Of a stretch of 64,000 bases of DNA, positions 47,166 through 59,494 are shown piece after piece. Position 1 is the stretch's first letter, and every line of letters starts with the position of its first letter. The translations under genes were made by a program, and so were the position numbers. The DNA comes from Trema orientale (Eukaryota; Streptophyta; Magnoliopsida; Rosales; Cannabaceae), in contig JXTC01000001.1 of NCBI GenBank assembly GCA_002914845.1, positions 3,869,355-3,933,354 on the forward strand, in the 5' to 3' direction. A model generated the notes under the pieces. It saw only the letters and a list, made by a program, of their open reading frames with translations. It searched no databases and had not been told where the DNA came from.

Positions 47166-50100
47166 TCATAGGCCAGCATAGAGTTCAAGTGCATCGTCGG
47201 TGATATTGGAGACGAAGTAGGAGAAGTAGTCGGAGAATTTGAAGGGGCGGTAGAGGAGAGGATGGTCCTTGTCAATCAATTCTTGGGGCACTTCTATCGT
47301 CACTTCCTCTTTTGGCACTAAGAATACCCCGCAAGAATACCTCTCTTTATCCCCTTTCAACATCACCCTGTGTGTCGCTGCATGAAGTCTCCCATTGCTC
47401 CACGCCTATATGTATACATCATTATATATATATACTAATCGTTATACAGCGCTTTGCGCGAGTTGCATTAATATTGAATACCTTAATCCTAATTTATAGT
47501 TAGGTTCAATGTATTTCAACATTAAAAAATATATTTATCTCTATATTTATTTTGATGAGACGAATGTAGCACAACCATTTGTTCGATGAACTAAATTTAT
47601 TATAAGATATCATTAATATTAAATTAAATACAATATTATATAATACATGTATATATTACCACCAATCATAGCAAAGAAAAATAATGATAAGACCAATCAT
47701 ATTATGAAAAAATTAGGATTTTTATAAAAATTTTAAAAAATAGAATAGTGATCAAAAATATAGTTAGGTTCAATATATTTCAACATCAAAAAATATATTT
47801 ATCTCTTTATTTATTTTGATGAGACGAATGTAACACAATTTTTTGACGTTCAATGAACTAAATTTAATATAAAGAATCATTAATATTATATAAAAAATTA
47901 AATTATGTATTTATCTCTCTCTATATTTATTTTGATGAGACGAATGAAGCACAATCATTTGTTCGATTCGATTCGATGAACTAAATTTATTATAAGGTAT
48001 CATTAATATTAAATTAAATATAATATTATATAATACATGTATATATTACAACCAATCATAACAAAGAAAACTAATGATAAGACCAATCATATCATGAAAA
48101 AATTAGGAATTTTCTAAAANGATATATAGATATATATAGTAGAAATTCATCCAATTAGAAATTATTCTAGATTCTAAGTATCTTAAAATTTGTACTTAAT
48201 TTTTAATACTAATATATGTGGCATATAAGTTATATATGAGTTGTCATTATTTAATTGATGTATTAAAACTTACCATAAATGCATTAATCACATTCACCAA
48301 TTTAAATAGTGCCAACTTACATGCCATATGTATTAGTATTAAAAATTTGATACAAATTTTGAGATACTTAGTATTGTTTGTAATTGAGTACATACAATAT
48401 TAGTTATGATCAACAATGCTAAACTAAGGACCTATATGTACTCAAGCTTAATTAGTGCCAAAAATTGCTAAATGACATCACATGTTAGGAAAGATATAAA
48501 TCTTCATGTATGTTTTGTTATATATATTAGTTTAGAAATAGAGTCATCGTTCACACACTTCTCTCAGTGTATAATGCTAAACATTATTGTGCCTTTATTT
48601 TTATCTTTTCCTTTTATTTTTTACCAGTTTAACATTGGTACCTAACTAATAATGTTGTTGAGAATTTTGTAATTTATTAGTGTTTCTCTACATGCATGCC
48701 AATATGCAAAGACTTGGCAGTGACAACTGACAAAAAGAGGGTACATCATTAATATTTAGGGCGCGTCTACAGTAGGGGCGTCCCTACGTAACGCCCTGTT
48801 TATACACCGTTTGATGAGAATCTGTGTATAAACAGATTCCCCACAGATTCCCATCAAACGGTGTATAAACAAAGGCTTTACGTAGGGGCGCCCCTACTAT
48901 AGCCGCCTCCTAATATTTATTGTGAAAAAACAGGAGAATAACTTTTGTTAAAAAAAAAAAAAAAACTTTTGTTATAATTGTAAGTATAAACTAATGTGAT
49001 ATTTTTCTCAAAAAAAAAAAAAAAAAACTAATGTGAGATTAATATTAGAACTTGATTTAATTAATTACTCTCTCACCTTGAGTGCATCACCAACAAAAAC
49101 TATAAAAGATGCCTCGGGGAGCTTTACTTGAATCCAATTGCCTTGTTTGGTAAGGAGCTCAAGACCTTGCACTTGGTTTTGGCAGAGAATGGTGAGGGCA
49201 CTCTTGTCAGTGTGAGCCACTAGACCGAGTTGGACCGAGTCGCCGCTCGGAGGCGCAACTCGGTACTTCATCAGACGTAACACACTGCTCGTGTTCTCCA
49301 CGAGCGAATCGTAGTGCTTCTCCATCCCCAAGCTCTCCGTTATCATCCTCAGGATCACCAAGCATAATTCCAACATCTTTGAGCTCATGTAGCTTACACT
49401 TTCACTGATTATTTTAAAAAAAGAGGGAAAAAAAAAAATTAATTGTATCAAAACGACGTCGTTTTGAGGTCTTTTTTCTTTTAGTTGTATGGTTTTTAAT
49501 CATGAATTGGTGTCGTTGACTTACAAACTGCCAAAACAAGAGAATAGCATTGATGATATAAATAAAAAAACCGTTACATGTTTATTAATGAGGAATTGAC
49601 AGGAAGTGACTAGTGCTGGATGTGTTTGGTAGTAGCCATTATGTCATTTGTCTAAATATAGATTTCTTTTTTTTTTCCGGTAAATGTTAAAAAAAAGTGC
49701 AAAACGCCATAGATAACTTATAGTTCTTTTATGGTGTTGGCGACCATATTTCAAAACAATAAAGTGGTAAAGACGTATTAATTTGGTACGTGTACGTTAC
49801 ACATTTATGTTCCTTCTTAAATTTTGTTTAAAATAAAATACAAAAAATAAATAAATAAAACGAAGGACAAATTAATTATTTTAGCAAGATATCTTTCAAG
49901 ATCCAAGTTTCACCCATAAAAAATTTGTAAATTCTCAAAGTTTAAATTAGTTGTATAAAATACTATACTTTTGTTCTAAGATCATATTGGTCAGGTCTTT
50001 GCATATGTCATCACTGATCACTTTAGATCTGAATCCTTTCAAGAAAAGCAAAAATAAAGAACATATTTTTTTTTTTTATAAAAAAAAAAGTAAGTTTTTT

Positions 50101-50780
50101 TTTTTTTTTAAATGCTCATAATTTGAAGCGAACACGCACCATGCTACAATAAAAATTTTTATAAAAAAAATAAAAAGATAGATACGATTTTGAATTTTAA
50201 CCAACAATTAAAAATAAAAATAAAGATTAGATTCAAGGATTAATATGGCATGCTAAAATAGATGATTAATTAAAAAAAATTAACCAACTAGAAGTATAGA
50301 TGTAAATGGAAATCAAACAATATATAGGGAAATTAAGAAGAGATGAATCAGAAAATAAGTAAATATAATTCACCAAAAGGAGTTGTTTCCTTGGGGCCAC
50401 ATGAGGCTAGTGAAGGCCTGAACGGCTTGGAGGCTGCCACCGTTGTCGATGCCGAAGCTTTCACTTAAAGGAATCACAGGGCAGTTTCCGTCGTAGCTCC
50501 GATAAGGCTTCGCGCTACGGTGCTTCCGTTTCGTCTCTTCTGGCAGATCAAACAAGGCTTTGGCCGCCATGAACGTTTCTTCATGTCTACTAGTACTACC
50601 GCCTAATATTTCCTCACACTTCAACACGAAGCAACCTTTGTTCTCACACGCTTCTCTCATTTTCTTACTAGTGTCTTTCCAATATTCCTCACTAATTAGT
50701 CCCATTAAACCCTCCTTTGGAAGATTCAGAACTGGGATTTGATCATCAAGATCATGATCATCACAACTATAACTTCCCAT
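47166..50780 (-). CDS. 2-oxoglutarate-dependent dioxygenase, AOP-like
   Basis: Three minus-strand exons, 50780-50374, 49404-49077 and 47405-47166, all with GT...AG introns, give an intact 324-aa frame, the normal size for the family. The order is DIOX_N ([29 protein letters not shown]), an AOP-type linker ([26 protein letters not shown]), then the 2OG-Fe(II) core. The Fe ligands are His200, Asp202 ([11 protein letters not shown]) and His257, and the 2-oxoglutarate site is Arg267-Tyr-Ser269. All catalytic residues are present. The C-terminus ([20 protein letters not shown]) also fits AOP proteins. In Brassicaceae AOP2/AOP3 modify glucosinolate side chains; elsewhere AOP1-like enzymes have mostly unknown substrates, so none is proposed. 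A TATATATA on the minus strand near 50870-50880 is a plausible TATA box. Confidence 0.92.
47495..48119. repeat. Three tandem-like AT-rich repeat copies in the AOP-like intron 2
   Basis: The unit containing ATTTATTTTGATGAGACGAAT, then GAACTAAATTTA and CATTAATATTA, occurs at about 47500-47755, 47762-47905 (shortened) and 47906-48119. Copies 1 and 3 are nearly identical. An ambiguous base ends the last copy at 48120, so the true copy number is uncertain. Confidence 0.8.
48759..48910. mobile_element. Mutator-like MITE (152 bp) in the AOP-like intron 2
   Basis: A palindromic element beginning GGGCGCGTCTACAGTAGGGG and ending CCCCTACTATAGCCGCCTCC, with arms containing CACCGTTTGATG/CATCAAACGGTG. It is flanked by a perfect 9-bp duplication TAATATTTA (48750-48758 and 48911-48919). 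GC-rich ends and a 9-bp duplication point to the Mutator superfamily. Confidence 0.9.
49444..49463. other. Perfect 20-bp palindrome with ACGT core
   Basis: TCAAAACGACGTCGTTTTGA reads the same on both strands. It lies in intron 1 of the AOP-like gene, about 40 bp upstream of exon 2. The AAACGACGTCGTTT core occurs again at about 41797-41810 inside exon 1 of the CCDC93 gene. Confidence 0.8.
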
Positions 50781-52242
50781 ATCGATGTATTATCTTTTTC
50801 TTTTGTTGATGGGTTTTTTCTTTTCTCTTTAAACATAGGAATGTATAAATTTTAAGCTGGCTATGTGTGTGTATATATAGCTATATCTTTTCCCACAAAA
50901 CCCCCAAAGTTCGGTTTACTTGGCACCTCTCTTATATATGTCTTTTAGTGTATGTGTCATATATATACGTGTACTCATACTAATATACTTTACTTGTAAC
51001 TGTAGGGAATACGTTAAAGTAAAAGGATGGTTTGCAAAAATATATTATATTTGGAAAGTGAGTGCTTATAGTAACTAACTAATTTAGTTTTATTTATTTT
51101 TTAGCAAGATTTTTCTTTTAAGTTATAATTGGATCAGGCTCGATATTCTCATCATACCATTAAAATTTCTTGTTTGCAAACACTAAATAAATAAATAAAT
51201 AGTAAGTTACTTACTAAAAATCACTTTTAAAACGTCTAGAATCGAAATCAAATGAAGGTGCAAACTAGTCAAGAACTTAAACTAGTATTTCTTTTGAACT
51301 AAGATCAAAACCAAATAAAGTGTTAAAAGTTTAGTGATTGGACACAGTAGTATAAGAATATTTGACATTGCTGTCAACTACTTCTCCTATCTTTCTTAAA
51401 TTACTCTGACCAAAAGCAAACCATATATATTATATACGTGGCATGTTGTGGTTAGAGTATATTCTGACAAGCTATAGCGTTTTTAGACTTTATAACATTA
51501 ATGAGTCGAGCTTTGATCCGATCAACTAGAACTTCAACACAGTGTATAGTACCTAATATTTGTATAATAGTACTGCCCGAATTAGTTGTTGGAGTTATAT
51601 ATATATATATATATGGGGTCGATTATGATGAAGAAACTTCAAATACCATTAATTAATGCCTTTTGCTATTGGAAAAAAAAAAAAAAAAAAAAAAGAGCAA
51701 ACATACTCTCTGCAAGGGCGCTATCACGAACAGAAATTTAACTAAATGATCGATTTGAAATTTAAATATTAATATAATATATATATTTAAAAATCTATTC
51801 CTGGAAGACCCAAGAGAACACCATTACCATAATCAGGCCGCCTGTAATTAATATCCGCGAAGGACATATATACGTGTACAGTTTAACCATAGTACCATGC
51901 ATAGAGTTAATGTCCATATCCGTACCATATAGATATAGAATTGAAGAGGTGTGGACCAACACCGGAGTAGATCTTCTTAGAGTAACTTTTCTTGCAAAAT
52001 AATTAGCGAAAAAAACTAACTAAAACCAATCGATTAACTTATTTGATTTGTTTATACATACTTTAAATAGCAAGATATGTTATATGTGACAAAGGAAATC
52101 GTGAGTAATAAATAAGTTGCTCCTATATATGAGTTAATGATGACCTGATATAATTAGATTAAATTTGTAAACAATTGATTAATAGAATTAGTAACGGATT
52201 GACTCTAATGAAGCCGGGCATGCAAGATATATATATATATAT
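50781..52242. other. Upstream region of the AOP-like gene
   Basis: AT-rich with (TA)n tracts (51595-51614, 52211-52224) and a poly-A run (51674-51694). No gene recognised. Confidence 0.5.
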
Positions 52243-52560
52243 ATGGGCCGCGGATGTAGTCCCTCTGAGGAGATCGGTCCTAATCATGATTTGGCCAACA
52301 CAAGTCACGTTTTAACTAATATAATTTTGAACAAACGTAACTTGTGTTGGTTAAAATATGGACGGACTCGATCTCCTTAACGAGACTATATCTATATGCT
52401 TATATATAGGGGCATATATATATAGACCACAAATATAGTCTACTCAGAGTACTAGTCTCATTTATATTTTGATCAATATATATCATGTTTTATATATTTT
52501 AATCATTCTGTGTTGATCAAAATATGATATGTATAAGTCAAAATATGGACGGAAAATTCC
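52243..52560. mobile_element. Two adjacent fold-back (MITE-like) units
   Basis: At 52243-52410, ATGTAGTCCCTCTGAGGAGATC is imperfectly inverted by GATCTCCTTAACGAGACTATAT, with an inner inverted pair CCAACACAAGT/ACTTGTGTTGG. A related unit at about 52430-52560 has ATAGTCTACTCAGAGTAC and inner TTTTGATCAA/TTGATCAAAA symmetry. No clear target duplication in the flanking (TA)n. Confidence 0.55.
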
Positions 52561-53496
52561 GTCTCCTATCTTTGCCTTTAGAATTGATTTGGAAAGACTG
52601 GCCAGTGATCTTGCTCATAATAGTAGTTTATATTTAGTACCGTTAGTATATTTGATAACCGCAAATTAAATCAACTCGGATGGGACACGTACCAAAGAAT
52701 TGTTTTACTGGAATGGACAAGTCAGGAAAGTCACATGTACCGGTTACAACTTGTGCTACATGAGTCGCTCTCCTGAGGCTACTTTGAAATTAATTGGTTC
52801 TGAGCAAGTCGGTCCAACCACCATGTGTCTAAGCTTGGTCACATTTATGGGTGTACGTTATAATAATATAACGTAAGAAAGTTTTTAAAAGTACCACAGG
52901 TTATGTCCAAGTATGATGAGATTCATAATTCCTACATTAAAGTAGCCGTTCTTAGGGGTTTTAGTTTACAAGTTCTCGTAATAATACTAAACCGTTGCCT
53001 AAATATTATTATGAATTCATGTGTTCACGTAATAAAAGATTTTGTGAAGAATAATTAGCTTATAATAAATAAAAATAAAAATATAATTTTTTCTTTAAAA
53101 AAAAAAAGATATGTTCATGAATGGCTAGCTAGCTAGATTGTAGCTAGCTTAGGGGTAACAGCATAAATTTGTCTCTTTTGAACAAAGATTCATCTAGTTA
53201 TGTGTCAACCAGATCGACCATATCTATATTCTTGGCCTCATTATAAAAAGGGGGGAGAAAATAATATTAAGGCATTATAATCAAACATATGAACTCAAGA
53301 TAATCAGTTGTGCTTTCGTACTGATCAACCAGTCACCAAAAGATGATCAGAGAGAGAGAGAGAGAGAGATCAAAAGTTTTTCATAACATGCGCAAGATGG
53401 TGCGTGTGATCCTGTATCTTTCTTGGTAATCATAGCCAGTGAGGTATGGGGTTCTTCATTCAAGTGGTCCATCTATACAGCGAAGAACTAGCTAAG

Positions 53497-53528
<32 letters not shown>

Positions 53529-54251
53529 GTAAAATACATTAATTATTAAGTTCTTTTCTTGACATGCATTTTGAGAAACTAAATAAATAAATAATGAAAC
53601 TAATAGATTAAACTTTTTTTTCCCCATTTCGTTGACCTTGAATATTTATGTAGGAATTTTTTGCATGGTATGGTATGATAAGGTCTATATATGCAAGCGA
53701 GAAACTTCTTTTCTAAACCGGAAAAAGAAAAAAAAAAAATTCACTACTGGTGACAACACCACGCAACACGTAACAGATGAGCCCCACCTCCTGTCTATTA
53801 TGTCATTGTGTGTCAACACAGAACAACTCTTTCAAATATGAATGATGAAGTGGTATACAGTACAAGTTGGTATATATCTTTTCTTATCTTTTATTATTGT
53901 TTAGACACATTAGTAACCATATATCTATTTGAGCTGGTATACTAGAGATTTTTTTTTTGTTTCCTATAGATAAAGAATTCAATTTTAACTGTTAGATTGA
54001 AATTTAAGGATTACAAAAATAAATATTATCATTTAAATCAAATTAGAATTTATTCTAATACATTTAATTGTAACCATTAGTTTGAACTCTAAAAGTAAAA
54101 ATTAATTTCCGAGAATTAAAAAAACCCCTATTATGCTCGTTCCTTATATCTATATATATTATAATATATCAAGGCCAAGGCGGAGAAAATATATAGACAC
54201 AATATGGTAAGAAGATGATCAAATGAGATTAATCTCATTCTTAATACTACA
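52561..54251. other. Intergenic stretch
   Basis: (AG)n at 53351-53369 and (TA)n at 53505-53529. No gene recognised. Confidence 0.5.
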
Positions 54252-56729
54252 CTGTAAAGATCCGACTTTTCGGATCGTTAACTATTTATATTCATAATTT
54301 ATTTATTTCAAAAGAGAAACTTAGACTTTAAAAATTCATGACTTTTTTTAAAAAAAAAATATGCTTTCATTTCTTTTTAAGAGATTGATATTCATAGTTA
54401 ACCATTTACTTAGTTTGATCAATTTGAAAATAAATAAAATATTTCAGGATAGTTAAATAACCTTTGTTCAAATTTGTTTATAAACCTTTTATTTAGGGTG
54501 ATTTAAATAATGCACAACTAAAAAGGGCTCCCAGGTGAGGAAGGGGATTACAAGCGGACTACTTAAGTCTTAAGTTTATACAACTTAGGTCTTTTTGATG
54601 GAACCCCTTAAGTTTTGTATTCATTCAAATCAAAACATTTTTACTTTTAGGTCTCTTCATGTTGAAAAATGTTCGTTTAAATTCTATTTAGTTAAAATAT
54701 ATTTTCAAGTTCAACTTAATAAAATCATACATTGTGAAATAAATAATGAGTTATAAATATGTTTAAAATAATATTAAGCTTACATAATTGAAATAATTTG
54801 TCTCATACTAAAAATATGTGCAGAAATAATTTAATGGTGGTATTCAATAAGCTGTGCCTCGTATTCATCCCCGCATCGATCCTAGTTAACCCATCCATCA
54901 AATCAAAAGTTTCTTTCTTTTGGTACCTATAGCATGGATATTCATACAACGCGAGCTTTCGCTCAGCAAGTACAATGTAATTCTCACAAAATATTTTACT
55001 CATAAACAAATAACATTTTATTAAAGTTCGATTATGCTGTTTTAAGAAATCATTATCTTATGCTTTATCATAAAATATTATAACGTTATTTTATCTTATT
55101 CTTTCTTATAAAGTCTTTTATCTTTCTTATGGGGCTCTGGTATACGCACCGAGTACGTACTACCGAATGGGGAACCAGGGATCTGGAATGACCCAACTGA
55201 AAACACCCACAGTCATAAACTTAACATATATTTTCTCGGGTTTCCTCACCTAGGGGAGGTCTGTCTCCTCGGATATTCCTCACCTAGTGGAGATTGGTAT
55301 GACACCTTTAAATTCTTATTTTATTTAGTCTTTTCTTAACTTGAGCAGACACGCTTCAATAACAAGCTCAAACTTTATATCTTGTGATCTTAGTATTTCC
55401 TTTGTTGAAGTATGCTTAAAGTGTTTTAATATGATAATTTCTGAAAGAAACACACATCATTTTAATAGCATAAGAAATTCATCTTTATAAGCATATTTCA
55501 CATTATTAATAAGCCACACAATAATAAGGGTATAAATAAGGTATCACATGAACTAATTTCAAACATATCATATCACAAACAGAAAATATTTTCAAAACTA
55601 TCTATGCCGTAGGCGAGATTGTACTTACCTTGTAATGCGATTGTCCTAGTTCCGCTTGTTAATTATATACGTCTAGGTTAGATTTTCGCCCTGATGTATA
55701 CATACTCTAATTGTTAGAGAAATTTAAATTATTCTTTTTTTTAATCTAAAGTTCCTAATTACTTAGTGGGTTTAAGACAACTAGGGCTCGTTCTTGATCA
55801 AACATAAAACTTCACATTTGAGAAATAGTGTCGTGTTATGTTCTTTGACTAATTTATACCTTTAACTTAGATGGATAGGATTTAATTTTCCTTGACCCTT
55901 ATCATGGTGATTTTTTTAGTCTATCAAAACTTTGGTTGTAGACTTGATTAATATCATTCTTATTTGGTTAAGTTTTCTTAGTTATTTTGCTCTTCATCAA
56001 TCACTCTGAATTATTCTTGATTAATTACTTTATTTGTAATCATGGGTCTTAATATTATAAGTGGGCCAAACACACTAATAGCTACACAATTCTTAAATCT
56101 AAAATCATACTTTAAGCTAGACATATTATTAGACTTTTTCACTCTTCCTAAGCCCATAATTAAAATTGGGCTAAACGCAATTAAGAGCAATACATCTTTT
56201 ATTCCCTATTATTGATTTTATGTCCTAAACTTAGGTAAATATTTTCTTATCCAAATTAAAGATCTAAAATAAAATTTTCTATTTATTCTTACACTAAATC
56301 TCTAACCTATAATTTCAAGTTTCATAATTTATATTTTTGTCCATAATCTTAAGAATTCTAACATTTATGCCTTCCAAAAGTAAACCTTGAGTTATAGCTT
56401 TTCTTTTTGTTAAAGATTCTTTCTTTATTGATTTTTATATTTTAATATAGTTTTAGAACTGTCTGAAATAACTTTCTCACAGATTTGACCCATATTTTGT
56501 CAAAACTATACTTTGACCCAAAAAATACTCAAAATTTTGACGTTTTAGTCCCTTCAACTTTTGAGCAAACATTTTTAATTTTTGGAAAGTATTTTTAATG
56601 GGTAAAAATATGTTCTTAAAGATCTAAGTCCAGATCATTAAGCTTGATATATTTTCATGCCTATTTTATTTTAGGGTCTTTCACCCAAAAATCTCCCACT
56701 TTTGAGTTTAGTCATTTTGATTTGATTTG

Positions 56730-56777
<48 letters not shown>

Positions 56778-57992
56778 GCCTTTATTATCATGAAGTATTC
56801 ATATTTAAAGGCTTAATAAATTAACAAGATAAGCCTTGATATAAAAATAAATTATATAACATATAAAGTAGATCAAATATGTTATTATTTATTTATTTCT
56901 TGTAATATCTATTTAAACACATAACAAGCAAGGTGAGGGAATATTTACCTTCTAAGCTTGTATCTTCTTTCTTGGAGTGTTTGAAAATTTTTCCAAGTAT
57001 CAATATTTTACTAGAAGTCAAAATACTAAAATTAGACTAATAATAATTTTAGAGCTAAAAATCTTAATAAACTTAAATGTGTTTGTGCAACCTACCTTCT
57101 AAAGATCTTTCCTTCTTCTTACTTATGTCTCCACCACAAAACTAGGTGCTCTGTTCTCTTAAATTCTAGAATCTTTGTAGGAAAAGCACGGATGATAGGT
57201 AATATATTATAGCTCTTGTGGGTTTGGAAGAAAGTAAGGTAGAAAGAGTTTTTTTTTTTTTTTTGTTTCCTTTTAATTTTTTTTTTAGAGAAAGGATGAT
57301 AGGAAAGATGAAGATAGTTTTGGCTAAGTAATTAGAAGAAAGAGTATGGATTTTTAATTGCCAATTGGAGAGTCTATTTATAGTGTAAAAATGGAAGACA
57401 TCCTACTATAATGTGTTACTTTTTTCTTTTTTACTCCACTATCTCGTCTTTTATTTATTTACTCATCCACTACATTTATCTTTGTCTCTAATATCTTATA
57501 TTTTTCAATTACTTGGAATCCAATACCACTAACTTCTAAAGAAAATCTCCACTATATTTTTTCTTTTCTTAAATTTTGAATTATTTTGGAGACAAAATTA
57601 AGCTACCAATTAGTTTTGTTTATGCTTTCCTCTTTAAATTATGGCCACTAATTTCCAAAGAAAATCTCCATTATTATTTTACCTTTTGAATTATTTTAGA
57701 GATAAAAGCTATCAATTAGTTTTGTTTATATTTTCTTTTTTTAAAAAATACCCACTAACTTTAATCTTTTTTATTTCCTTACTTTTTATATTCCACTAAT
57801 TTATCTTTTAATTTAAAGTTATCACCTCCCTAAGATAAAATCTCGTTAGTCTTCATCTTTTTTTATAATTTATTTTCTACCCTTGGATTGATTTGTCTAC
57901 TTGAATCCTTGTATACTTAAATCCTAACTATTCAAATTGTGTCATGAAACTATTTTGGTACAACTATTAACTTTTGGGTTATAAGGTGTAAC
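54252..57992 (-). mobile_element. Possible LTR-like non-coding block
   Basis: The block starts TGTAAAGATCCGAC and ends TTATAAGGTGTAACA. On the minus strand it would begin TGTTACACC and contain a good TATA box, CTATAAATAGAC, at about 57370-57382, as in an LTR promoter. It holds an (ATT)n microsatellite at 56729-56776 and no open reading frame of note. No matching 5-bp target duplication was found, so the boundaries and identity are tentative. Confidence 0.35.
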
Positions 57993-59489
57993 AATTTCTA
58001 ATGTGATATAAACATATCACATTCTTATTTAGGTGACCTAAGTCATCTTGATATACATAATGTTTTCTTTTGTAGAATTATTTTATTATTAAGGAAAACC
58101 AACTTAGAATTTCTAAATTAAAACAAGGAATAGTTATGATCTTCTCACATAATAAAATTTAACGTTATAATTTGACTACACACCTAATTTCAAACACTGT
58201 GAAAATAAACCTATTAAAATTTGACATTAAGTCTATTAATAATAATTCTACTAAGGATGTAAGCCTAAGAATCCCTAAGGGTTACACATACCCCTGTCCC
58301 CACCATTTCATATATATCAAATGCATGGTACATGAAAACCATGATTATAATAAAAACAATAAAAACAATAAAAGTCCACTGAGCTTTGGACAATTTCATC
58401 ACATAGAGCAATTCCCATTTTTGGTTTTTTGAAACCATAATATTGTCTCATTATAGCCTCTTTTACAAATATCTCATCTATATATTACATCCAACTGTAT
58501 TTTTATCTCAATTTTGAGTCCTCTTGCTCTTGAACTTTTAATTGCCTCAATTTATGCACTATCCCAAACTTTCTTTTTTTTTTTTTTTAAAAAAAAAAAA
58601 GACCTCGATTTACAACAAGATTGTCTAAAACAGAAAAAATATTATTTAACATATTAGTACATGTCAAATTTCAAAAGTAATGGATAGATCGGCACTATAA
58701 TGTCATGGGGCAAAGTGAAAATAACCCTTCCATAGATGAAGCGCTCCTTTGGTGCATTACAACAACCATAGTATGTATTTTTACGCATATATAGCCTTTC
58801 TTTTTTGATCAGTTGCTTTCTTTGATCTGTATAATTATTAGAACTTGGATTACTAAAGTTAATGTGGACCCAGCTAGCTAGCTACAGTCCACTGACAGCT
58901 AGTGAAGCCTAACCCTAATCATTTGAAAGGCAAGTATAACCCTACAACATACTACATGGGATTAGGAAAGGGCATCTAAACTTTGGTTTGTCCCTTCAAT
59001 TCATTACTATCATTTTTGGTAAGCAAAATGTCAACTGAATGCATTGAAAGTCCAAGAATTCAAGCATGAGCGTTGATCCATATGAGAGTCTTATTTATTT
59101 ATATTTCGTCATAGATTTCTAACGTACGTTAAGCAGTATTCTTAATCTGGATGTTTAAACTTAAGTTCACATATCATGTTAAGGAGTATTATTCTTAACA
59201 GTGATGGAGGCAGAAAAAATTTTCGGGGGTAGGGGGGACAAAATCTAAATGTTAAATTTAATTTTTTTATCCCTCCTTTTTGCTTTTATATATTTTTTTT
59301 TTCAAATTGACTTATAATTGAGTCATATAATTTAGGACCAACAATCTAAAAAATGATAATTTTAAAATACACATGGTCAATATGGACATGATTTAAAAGA
59401 TATTTTAAAGTGAGGTTCAAAGAAAATTTATTCATAAAAATGTGCAAAAAATTAATTACCTAATAATAATAGAAGTAAAGTTTAAAAAT
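57993..59489. other. Intergenic stretch
   Basis: No gene recognised. The 86-codon open frame at 58172 has no resemblance to a known protein. Confidence 0.5.
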
Positions 59490-59494
59490 CATAA

